Shown here: positions 50,351 through 60,800 of the stretch, piece after piece
Layout of the letters: each line of letters opens with the position of its first letter
How positions within the stretch are numbered: the first letter of the stretch is position 1
NCBI RefSeq assembly: GCF_024713975.1
Contig: NC_091096.1
Coordinates: 6,699,501-6,763,500, forward strand
DNA: 64,000 bases
Direction: 5' to 3'
From: Paralichthys olivaceus
Lineage: Eukaryota; Chordata; Actinopteri; Pleuronectiformes; Paralichthyidae
Position numbers and translations under genes: made by a program
Notes under the pieces: model-generated
Told to the model about the DNA's origin: nothing
Seen by the model: the letters and a program-made list of their open reading frames with translations, nothing else
Databases searched by the model: none

Positions 50351-51247
50351 TCTTTAAAGTTGCATCTCAGAGATTATTTTGGCCTTTGAACAGCAGTTAT
50401 ACAAAAAAATAACAAAAATAAAACACTTGAAGTTTGTGACCATTTTAAAATCGAATTTATTCAAATGTAGTTTGGTGAAGGTTCAGGACAATCACACAAA
50501 ATAGAATTCAGTGCATTTATAAAAGGCACAAAGACTGTAATCTTATAGAAATGAAAACCAAAGATTTCTGCATCTCTACGTCTTTGCAACATAGAAATAA
50601 TCAGCTAAGAAATTGTTGGTATCCACCCCCTGCTTGTGGCCACACAAATCTAAACTTTGAGCAACAACATCTGAGCAGATATTATGTTTGGATCAAAAGC
50701 TCGGGTATGTCCACAAAAGGACCTTCAGTTTGGATGCTTTTGTCAATTGCTGGCTCATGATTTTTCAACACCAAAATAAAATAACTTCTAGAGCAATTAA
50801 ATAATGACAACTCGATTATCAAATGTTTTCTTTTATCATCAAGCTAAAGCTAAACATCGGCTGGATCCAGCCTGTGTTAGGATTTGCTGTTTTTTTCCGT
50901 TTCCATTCGTAAATGGAATATCTTGGACTGGATTTCTTTTATTTAATCAACTATACACTTTAATTCTTAAAAGTCTAGCGGTAACACCGCATTTAGGACA
51001 AACACCCAATCCCTCCACAGCACAAACATACATATGAAGTCGCCCGCTGCTTGTGACTGTCCCTCCATCATGTGACCTCTACAGTGACACATTAAACATA
51101 ATCAAGTCATAATCAGTAGGGAAAAGGAGGAGAGAATCATGATGGAGAAGATATTTGTCTCACAGAGTAATCAGCGTCATGGTGTATGTGTAAACTCATT
51201 TGCTCTAACCTCCTCCCCTTTGTACTAATTTGTTTACCCCCCCTCTT

Positions 51248-51275
51248 TGTGTGTGTGTGTGTGTGTGTGTGTGTT
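51248..51275 (+). repeat. (GT)n microsatellite
   Basis: Perfect dinucleotide run of about 14 units. Confidence 0.9.
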
Positions 51276-52841
51276 GCCACGTGTTACATTTTGATTGTAA
51301 TTCCCTTTGAATGAATTAAAACTTGCTCCTAATTTATCATTCACCGGCCAACTTTAAGTGTTAATCATATAAACACACAGAGACACAACACACACAAACA
51401 ATCCTGCATGGAAAACAGCAATTAAATGTCTGGCTGCTGCTCACGTACAGCGGAACATAAATGTTCATTCAATAACAAGACTGTGAGACATTTATAACAT
51501 GCCTCAATGTTTTATTATGTCAAAAACATCATTAAAAAAACAGGAGAAAAATAGACATGTGCATTCACAACAAGTATTCACATGTGGAGCAGTAGATATT
51601 ACTCTCTTTTATGTCCGTTTAAATGCTTCCCTTGTGCTCCAATTACCAGTCTTTTCTGACCCTACAGGAAAATGAAAGCAGCACATGTGCAGAAAGAATA
51701 GGAAAATATCTCATTTCAAGGTTTGAACATTTTAAAAGGACGGACGATGATGGCATGAAAGAGCTTTGGAAGATCGGCGGCTGTTGGAAGATCAAGCTGT
51801 GACTCTGTGAAGGGACACACGTTTTAGTTTCACAGACATTTATTGTCAGTGCTTTTTCTCCTCATTAAAACCTCAGAGGAGGTGGAGTCAAGGGATGCCC
51901 TGTGCAAAGTGGTTATATAGGTTTGTGCCGTATGATGAGATTATAAGCACATTGATGAACAAAAGGAGAAATAGCTCGTGCTCTTTGCCGGCTCATTTGA
52001 ATGCTACTAGCTTTTTGTCTTTATCTGGAGTGCAAAAACAAGGACAGCTATAAAACAGGACAGATAAAAGACTGTCAGACTGAATGATAAAGTCATAAAG
52101 TTAAACCATTGGTCAAAAGAATGCCGTGTGACTGAGGGATGATGTTATTGGTCTGCTCACAGTGTTGGCGATTCCTGATTGGCTGATGCACGCTTAAAAG
52201 TAGTTTTGCCAAATTAGCAGCTTTGTTGCCAGATTTCCCCAAATTTTCTGACCCGTTTGACGACCTAAATAAAAATCTTGTGAATGTTTGTTCGAGTTTC
52301 CCTTTCAAGTGTGAGGTGAAGTTTTCCCTCCTCAGACTCACCTGTGTCTTTATCTCAGAGCTATCATTTTAGCCGCTCTGCCGCTGTCTTTAACGTGCAC
52401 GCGTGACAATCTTGTCGGATGAACTGGTAGTTTTAACGTGAAGGTTTTAGCCGCGCAGAGCAGCATCTTGGAAATAACAACAATGCAGCTGTGATGAGAT
52501 GTTTTCTTATCTGGCAACACAAACATAAAAAAGCATAAAGTTTACTTTTTAATCGAGGCCTCACATTGTTCAGCAGGTAAATGTTTAACACTGTATTTTT
52601 TGTTTCTTTATTTATAGGTTCATGTATATGGCATGTATAGGCAGGTTATACATGTTCCATGTGGTGTTAAAATAATTATATATTGGTTATAAATTCATGT
52701 TATCCTTTATCTTTAATAGCCTTTCTCATGTCCTATATGGATTTTCTCACTTTTCTGTTTTGCTTTTATTTTTTGTTCTGCCATTGAAGCCAATATTGAA
52801 CATTTATTCTTTCAGTTGTTGATTATTATTATTTCACAGAA

Positions 52842-52925
52842 TTCTCTCCTCCTCTCCTCCTCTCCTCTTCTTCTCTCCTTCCCTCTACTCTTACCTCGTT
52901 CTCTCCTCCCACCTCCTCTTTCCTT
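52842..52925 (+). repeat. Polypyrimidine CT-rich tract
   Basis: TCTCCTCC repeats and related CT-only blocks, about 80 nt, nearly all pyrimidine. Confidence 0.8.
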
Positions 52926-53139
52926 TAACCATTTCACTTTACGCCTCAGCTCCCTCTGTAATTGGACAGAATTTGATCTGCTTCTCTTCTTGTTTCTTTC
53001 TTCTGCCTTCTTTTCCTGTATTTTCTCCTTTTTTGGTTAATCTCTGTGTAGATCTATTCCCCCACAATACGATATATTCAGTGTTTTGTTAAAAACCTTT
53101 GTTGCTCGTCTCAATCGCTCTCTCTGGCCTCTCGCTCCT

Positions 53140-53600
53140 CCACCGTCTGTAATGTCATTAATTTCTGCACAAAGTCAGTGGAAGTGCAGGACCAGAGAAG
53201 AAGGGGGGAATAAAATGAAGGCAGGAGCCATGTTACACAGCAGGAGGATAAGATTCCTTGTGGCAAACAGCTACACCCTTTGCCCTGAGGCCACCACAGT
53301 GTATTATGGGAAGCAGCAGTGGCAGCCTCACCCCGGGGAGGAACAGTGATTAGGTTGTTTGCTCAGACCCTCCCAACAATATGTAATATTCATGCAAATG
53401 TAAATACTCCTGCATTGAGAGCATCTGTCTGCTTTATGATTCATAATGGGGGCATCAGTAACACTTTGGAGCAAGATGACAAAATATGTTGTGAAATATA
53501 TACTCACCTGAGCACGAATGTTAACTAAATTCCATTAATGAAGCACCATATGCTGTGGCTGACCTATTAATATGTAACCTCTTGTCCTGGAGAGATGAGA
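53140..53600. promoter_or_regulatory. Candidate conserved non-coding element C with POU octamer
   Basis: Complex sequence including the perfect octamer ATGCAAAT at 53392-53399 (within ATATTCATGCAAATG), a homeodomain-type TTAATGAAGC, and ACAGTGTATTATGGGAAGCA. No coding features. Confidence 0.3.
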
Positions 53601-54019
53601 CCATTCATTTCATATGGTAACTAATGTGAGCTGAACATGGGCTTTATTTATTACATTGTATTGTCTGTTTTAAAGGGCACTTCACTGATTTTACAATTAT
53701 ACCTCTGTTTATCGATCATGAAAAGCGCTAATCACGCCGAGTAAACAGTGTTATTATGTCCTCAGTCTCTGAGATTCCATAGAAAATAATCAAAATAAGA
53801 AATATACAAAAACATAATCCCAGTAATGGGCTAATCTTCATTTTGAGATTTGATAGATTTGGGCATTTAGAGGGAAAAATATTTCTAGTAAAATACAATC
53901 AATGTTTTTGGAGACTGACCCAGAATAGAAACCTGGATCTTGGCTTCTGCTATATTGGTTTGATTATTTTTAATTCGTCTAAAAAATGTTTTATCTAGAT
54001 AAGTATTCAGTATAGAATG

Positions 54020-54386
54020 CTTATCTCTGCCAAGGCCCAACAGCCCCTTTAAATGAAACCACATTTAATTTCACTAGATACAGATTCTTATCTGTATCTG
54101 AAACATATTACACTCACTCATTAATATCAGTCCTCTAAATGGAAAAATATTTTTTCCATCAAGATCAATGAATTATTCTCAATGAATAAATGAATCTCTC
54201 AAAATCTCTCTGAAAATAAAAACCCTGCATCTGCCTCATGATCTCCTGATTTAAAGTCCTTCCTTGACCCAAACTGCTCGTTGTATTCCATGAGGTAGTC
54301 TTAGTTTTATCCTGCTAACTAACAGACAGTCAGACAAACAAACAGACCAGAACATAACTCTCCTTGATGGAGATAAATGTGTGGTG
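54020..54386 (+). repeat. Dispersed repeat family B, copy 1
   Basis: Shares ordered blocks with 63515-63805: TTTCACTAGATACAGATT / ATTCACTAGATCCACATT, a TTATCTGTATCTG block, and a final segment rich in ACAAACAAAC followed by ACATAACTCTCCTTGATGG. Similar sequence is widespread in fish; class not certain. Confidence 0.5.
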
Positions 54387-54569
54387 AAGTTTTGTCTGTG
54401 GATGTTCCTCAACAAAGAACATTTCACTGTCGACCTTCTCCAGCTCCTTCCCACATTAAACAATCCTGTTTGTTTCACTGAACACTGATTCAATAGACAC
54501 AACACTGACAGAAAGACACGAGGACTCTCACCAGGTCAGAAAGAATCATTACTCTCATTATGTCACAGT

Positions 54570-54790
54570 TATCCTGCCTTACATATATTACGAAGCAGAT
54601 TTCGTCCCATGAATATCTGTGGGCCCTCAGAACAGCATTGTAATGACACACAAAATGAGCCTGCAGCAACGGTGGAATAGGGTCATTTTTCGATTTAAGG
54701 CACCTGGAGGGGGGTCTAATAACCTAAGAGCTGTGCCTGACCCTGTATTCAAGGCACCATTACTATGCTAATGCTTACACAGCAATTGTG
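54570..54790. promoter_or_regulatory. Candidate conserved non-coding element D
   Basis: Complex block with GTAATGACACACAAAATGAG, ATTTAAGGCACCTGGAGG and CCATTACTATGCTAATGC (homeodomain and POU-like cores). No open frame of note. Confidence 0.3.
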
Positions 54791-55453
54791 GCAGTGTTGT
54801 TCAGTGAAGGCGCTCTAGAGCATGCTTGTATTTGTGTAGGCTGATGTACATAATGAGTGTACGTGCACATGCGTGTGTGTTGCATGTATACAGTTTGAGC
54901 CTGTGGAATTAGATACTTCCATGTCCGATACCTTTCAGGAGATAATGGAGCCCACAGTGAAGGAGTGAGTGGCAGCTTCTCGAGGAGCCCACGGCTCCCT
55001 CTTCGCTCCCAAGTTTCACCATGCCCTCCCCCAAGCCCCCTCTCCTCATTCTTGGCATATGGTGATTGGCTGGGAGCAGGAGAGGATGTTATAGAGTATG
55101 AATAATTGAGGAGAGGGTAAGAAAGAGAGAGGGAGATACGTGTAAACTGACCCTTAGCTATCCTCACCCAGAGCCAGCTCTGCTCAGGAATCCATGTCCA
55201 ACTGTACACAACTATACGTCGGTATCAACGTATACCAGCCACTTACTGGAGAGGGCTACAGATGAACAGGGTCTCTAAACATTATAGTTCAGACCTTATT
55301 TAGTTTAGTGCATGTGTGTGTACATGTGTGGTTGTGCAGGGATGCATGCACCTTCATTCAACAAAGGGTCAGTGTGAGGTTGCATTGCACTTAACCTAAA
55401 ATTCCCATGAGACCACCACATTCTGCAGCTGTATATGCCCATATGAGTTTATT

Positions 55454-55504
55454 TGTGTGTGTGTGTGTGTGTGTGCGCGCACGTGTGTGTGTGTGTGTGT
55501 GTGT
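55454..55504 (+). repeat. (GT)n with central GCGCGCAC, alternating purine-pyrimidine
   Basis: About 50 bp of uninterrupted alternating purine and pyrimidine, GT repeats on both sides of a GCGCGCACGTG core; strong Z-DNA-forming type. Confidence 0.9.
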
Positions 55505-55832
55505 CTGTCTCTGTATGCAAGTGAGTGGGTGAGTCAGTGAATGAGTTTTATGCCCCCCTGGTTTCTTTTAAGGATCTCGGAGAGCCACAAAGGAAGAAGA
55601 GATTGTTGCCATGCAGGCTTGACCCTATTCAGCTCCTGAAAGATGTGGAGTGCTTCTAGCGAGGGCCAGCGCAGCCTGTGTGAGGCTGATGGGCACTGGA
55701 GACTCTTAAAGGCAAGTAAACACACCGCACACGCTTTCGCTATACCTTGTGAGGTTGCCATGGTTTCTGGGGAATGTCGTTGGGCAAGCTGAAGCACATC
55801 TCTGGTAATTCCACCCTGCCTGGCAGGAATAC

Positions 55833-55861
55833 AGTGTGTGTGTGTGTGTGTGTGTGTGTGT
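55833..55861 (+). repeat. (GT)n microsatellite
   Basis: Perfect dinucleotide run of about 14 units. Confidence 0.9.
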
Positions 55862-56986
55862 TGTAACTTGAGTGGATTCCAGATTATCTATTTAGCATTA
55901 TATGTGCCTGCACAGCAATATCAATTTTCCCCAGATGAGCACAAACAAAGTGTGGATGATCTACAGTATATCTTTAAAAGAATTAGGACAATGAGTCATA
56001 AGAGGGCCTCTGTACAATCGATTAGAGCAAACATTTCAGCTTCTGCTTCGTGTGACTCATTGTAATGCTTTGAAAAGTCTATGTATGTTATTAACATTAC
56101 AGAGCTACGGTGTTAAGGATTATTGATTTAGTGTGGCAGTGTGGTGGTTGGTCATAAGACCGTCTGCTGTGGCACTGCTTTAAGTGTCATTGGCCAGTTC
56201 TCTTTGATGGCCCCCTGATGGCTCTAATTCTGAAAAACATAGCCACTCTGAGAAAAACCTTTTTTCTCTGCAGCTCATTACTCCGCACTGATGTAATAAT
56301 AAAGTTTTACTCAATTATTATTATTGTTTTAAAGCATCATATCCATAGTGGTGCATGTTTTAACTAATCTTCACACATGTTTTACATTATTACTACATTA
56401 TACTGCTGTTTTTCAGATGTATATTTCTGTGTTTAGACATTTCAACAATTGATTTCCGTTCATTTTCATGTGATATAAAAACCAGTTTGTTTACTAACTT
56501 AGTTCTGTTGTCCATCACAGCGATCGCCACAGCGCTTAATGTAATATTTTATATTCAACATTAATAATAAGTAAAGCTATTTTAGTAATTGATTAATTGT
56601 TTTAGTCCTTTTACAGGAAAAATTAAAACCAATGTCTCCTGGTTCATTTGCTGCTTGATCAGAAAATTAAATACAGTATATTTTAGCTTTGGACTCTAAA
56701 CCAGACATAACAAATAATAAAAATAGTTTTTTGATACAACCACAGATTGAATGTTGCACAGACAATTCAATCTTCAATTTGAATTCTTCATCTTTCATTT
56801 GTAATTCATTTTCGTTATCTACCCTAAATACATAGTTTGGGCTTTACATGTATTGCAGCTTGTTAGATTTTGTAATGCAAATATAACAGAATGGAAGCGA
56901 ATAAAATTTAATTTGTGGTTAATTTTCATTAATAAAATACATATTAAAATCCAATGGCAGCGCGTCTATCACTTCCACAAACGTCT

Positions 56987-57014
<28 letters not shown>
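56987..57014 (+). repeat. (CA)n microsatellite
   Basis: Perfect dinucleotide run; a second, interrupted CA run is at 57186-57211. Confidence 0.9.
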
Positions 57015-57018
<4 letters not shown>

Positions 57019-58849
57019 GCATAAAAGCTGTGTCCTGCAGCTTGGAAGTGGCCTCTTGACTTTGACTGTTAAACCAATAAAAGGCAACTTCATTATGGTC
57101 TCACCTCCAGCTATTGGACACTTACACTGTGGTAATAAGTCGACGGGCAATAAAATCATGAGCTACCTCCACAGGACCGATGAACACACACACACCCACA
57201 CACACACACATTCTATTTGAATGCACACTGAGATGACACACAAATGGATTCTATCGTCATCTGCTCTGTGTCTTTACACACACACACGATTAAAGGTGGA
57301 GTCAGCATTTGTCAAGTGTTTCCAAGCCTGAAGCACATTTTCTTTTTGTGTTCCTTCATGACTGTTGAACCTTTTGCCCTCATGACCGGACTCTGCGATC
57401 CCTCACACTCAGGGTTCGCTGCAGCCTCTCTCCTTACATTGTTTAAAAATGGTTCAAGCTCTGCGTCCGTGACTAACACGTAAACAGCAACTGTCTGCAC
57501 ACCAAATCATCCAAGCACTGTGCCATGACATTGCAGTAGCATAATATTTCCTGATGTTTCTTTGTGGACAGTTTTCTGATGGGTTTGGGTTTGCAGGCCT
57601 GCTGGATGCACAGAGCAGCGGAGGGGGGTGATTTTAGCCCACGGTGGCTTCACTGGGTCCAGCTCAGCAGTTCTCTTTCTCGCTGGGGTCTCAGTGGCCC
57701 TGTCCCCTACTTCTCTACTCTTCAATCCACAACACCCACCTTCCCCTTCCCCTAATCATACTGACCCAGCCCACCTTGAGCCTATGTGCTTTGGCAAACT
57801 CAGCAGTACTGTGGTAATCAGTAATCAGCCTTTGGGTCTAAGCCTTTCTCCACACCAGCAGCCCGGGCTCCTTCGTCTTCTCATCCCAGTTACAGGGATG
57901 TGGGCTAAGCATCCCTGCCCCTGGCTTTGTTCTCTCACTTTTTTTCAAATGGAAAATATTATGGTTGGCGTTGAAGCAGTACAGAACTCTTACCACCCTG
58001 ATTTAAATCAAACATAATTTCAATGACAACAACCGATAGCAAGGCCAGTCTGTTATTCTCATCCTGTAGATAAACTGAGGCTACACAATGAGATAGCACA
58101 GTGTTTGCAGAGTGGCACCAGGATGAGTACATGCAGTCCACGTGTATATGTAAACACACTGAGCAGAAAGGAAGCCACAAACACTAAGTGAGTAAATACG
58201 GAACATGAAAAGTGCATAAAAGCAGAACAAACACATTGAACATGTCACTTGAAAAACCCTGCGGGTTCACTTCTGGTGGTTTTTCACATATTCGGTTTAC
58301 GTTGCACTCTGTGAGCTGGGACATTTAAAAAAAGAGACACTTAATCAACTGTTCAGTGCACAGTGGTGAGACTGAGTTAGATGTATCTGATCAAAAGATT
58401 TCACCACACAGTAACAATGTATAACTTGTGTTTTTTCACTGAATATTTTCATATCAATAAAACTCTTGTTCAGCTTGTGCAGATTCTGTCAAATGATTGT
58501 TTTTAGCATTTCCCCCCTAATGAATTTCTTTTATGGCTGTATGTGCCCTACGATCAGAAGAGTGATTGTGTTTTGTTTTCCAGTAATGGAAGTAGTGTTC
58601 AAGTGTGATTAAATCAAATATATCACAGTCGTGGCACTTTTATTTCAAATAATTGTCAGTGATTTGCAAATCACAAATCTCAACCGTCAGAGAAAACAAG
58701 AGGGGCTCAGTGTAGAATTTTCCTCTTGAGAGTTTCGAACACCTCCACTCACATATTTCAGGTTAAACCACAGATTGTTTTGCACTGCCAACCTCAGCAC
58801 AAGCTGCAATTATATACTATCTTGAGGAAAGAGCCTGCGCACTTACACA

Positions 58850-59040
58850 GAGGGGATGGTCGTCATTAGTGTTGCCAAGGCAACCTCCATCACCACCCCC
58901 TCCTCATTTTATGAATTTCCCCCGCTAATCTAGCCCAGATACAGGGAAGCGGCAGTAAATGATTTATTAACAAGCTGATGGAATTATTCCTGATCATCAT
59001 TCATGGACATTAATTCCTCAAGTGCTCAAATTTGACATTG
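58850..59040. promoter_or_regulatory. Candidate enhancer with perfect RFX X-box
   Basis: GTTGCCAAGGCAAC at 58871-58884 is a full RFX-type palindrome (two GTTGCC half-sites), followed within 130 bp by homeodomain-type cores (GCTAATC, AAATGATTTATTAAC, CATTAATTCC). Unique, non-coding, and unlike the AT-rich flanks. Confidence 0.4.
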
Positions 59041-60080
59041 GACATGCATTCATTTGCTGTACAAATAGGCCTTTACTGATCGGACATGTGCAGGGGTCAC
59101 TATTATCATCTTACCTTGGTTCCCTTTCATTTAACACAGAACACAGGAGCACAACATCTGCAGCAGCATCAGATGTAATAATCTTGTCATCATTGTGTCA
59201 CTTACTGCAGTGTTGGACGCTGCACAACCCAGTAATGTACACAGCTTTACTGAAGGATGGGACGAGCCACCTCCCATCTCACATTTACAAGTAATGCAAC
59301 TTGTGCAGCTCTTTAATGTGACTCAGACGTCACAGGCGCACATGTTACCTAACTGTGCTGAGAAGTGTGATTAAATGTGTTAGAGGAAAATGGGTTTCAG
59401 GGGAATTTGAACAGAAAATGTGTGTGTACTGGAAACTACACAATAAAGCTCATCTTTTATTGATCTAGTTGATCTGATGATTAAAAATATACTATAACCA
59501 TTTTCTCTGCAGGAGTAAATATCTTCAAAGAATAAGAAAAAAAAAAACCCTATTACGGCTTCATGCTCCCCTCATGTATAAAACAAATGTATACAAACAA
59601 ATTACAGACAAACCAACTGAGGACTCGAAGAAAAGTATTCTTTTGTAGTACAAAGGTATAAATTCTTTTTGTACTACAAAAGAATAAAGAATAAATAAAT
59701 GTGCTTTTATCCATCACATTTCAGAGTCTGTCCACTATAGTTTATCTGAATTCATCTGCATCGTCTGACTCAAAGTATAATCAGGAAACACAAAGAAGTT
59801 CTTGTTTAATTCTTGTTTAATTCACTTGTTACTTGTTAGGTCAGACCTTCTTGTTCTCCCTGCTGCCACTATAAAACCTGATCTCTTCTATCTGATGGAT
59901 GCCTGTAAATTGACATCCTCTCTGATCACCCCCTTTTTTCTGTAGCCTTTATTTTTTCTTTCACTCCATTACCTTATTAATATCCTTCCTCTTATCTGGC
60001 AATCTCTCTCTCATTTCACTTCTTTCATATCCACCCACCTCTCTCTTTTTCCATTCACTCTGTTCTCTTCCTCTGCTTTC
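59041..60080. other. Gene-free DNA, part 4
   Basis: AT-rich with a perfect hairpin at 59636-59686; pyrimidine-rich from about 59935 to 60075. No exon supported. Confidence 0.45.
59636..59686. repeat. Perfect 19-bp inverted repeat (hairpin)
   Basis: Arms TATTCTTTTGTAGTACAAA (59636-59654) and its exact complement TTTGTACTACAAAAGAATA (59668-59686) with a 13-nt loop. Confidence 0.85.
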
Positions 60081-60084
60081 AGGC

Positions 60085-60310
60085 ATGTTCATTAGTCTGA
60101 CAGGAGAGTGCTGTTAATCGTGGTGAGAGGAGGAGGGAGGTGAAGGAGCCCCAGATCCATAATGGGCACCAGCGTGGTGCATGTGGTACATAAACAAATC
60201 TTAGCAGCTACGTCAGAGGCTCTGCAGAAAGGGCCGATCTGTGTGCACGTCCACTGCAAAACAACAATTATCATGACCGTAACGAGTATGGGGTGCACAC
60301 ATGACTGAGG
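60085..60310. promoter_or_regulatory. Candidate conserved non-coding element E
   Basis: Complex block containing CCATAATGGGCACCAGC, a CRE-like GCTACGTCAGAG and CAACAATTATCATGACC. No coding features on either strand. Confidence 0.25.
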
Positions 60311-60699
60311 ACTGATCTATTAGATACCGGGAAAGACCAACACACACTCAGACATTCCTCTCATCAACATCACAGGCTGCTGGATGATCGTCTCGAATGA
60401 TCACGAGTCATACCTTCATAAAAAAGATCTATTTCAAGGAACTTTTGAGAAAAAGATCAGAGAGAAGTTTTTCAGATGCGTGACACAAATGAAGGCTGTG
60501 ATGAGATAAAAAAAAAACAACAACCCTGAAACAATCAGAGAAACATTACATTCTGTTCTACTTTTCTTGTTTTTGTATTTGTTGTAAAACACCATCCGTT
60601 CTGTAGAAACACAATGATTGCGAGATCAGTCTTGTTGAGTATAAACCAAAGACGAACTCATTTGGCTCTTACCACTCTATAGCTCTGGATACGTGGCGG

Positions 60700-60800
60700 T
60701 GAGAGCACGAGGAGAAATCATGAATAACCCTTTTTATGAAACCTTCATTAGGATCTGTCAGAGCACTTTGATTAACATTAATGGGTCCAGCCCCCATTTC
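60700..60800. promoter_or_regulatory. Candidate element F with TCF/LEF and homeodomain cores
   Basis: ATCATGAATAACCC, TTCATTAGG, CTTTGAT at 60766-60772 (TCF/LEF core) running directly into TAACATTAATGGG (homeodomain core). Confidence 0.3.

Larger units (their letters stand above)
50400..53100. other. Gene-free DNA downstream of hic2, part 2
   Basis: AT-rich with a (GT)n tract (51248-51275) and a pyrimidine-rich stretch at 52842-52925. The open frames here are driven by those tracts. No exon supported. Confidence 0.45.
54791..58850. other. Gene-free DNA downstream of hic2, part 3
   Basis: Rich in CA/GT microsatellites (55454-55504, 55833-55861, 56987-57014, 57186-57211). Open frames such as 57628-58017 (129 codons) and 54775-55209 on the minus strand lack family features and good exon borders. 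Confidence 0.45.

Noticed and set aside
57628-58017. 129-codon frame
   Set aside because: Low similarity to any protein pattern known to me, no borders, lies between microsatellites.
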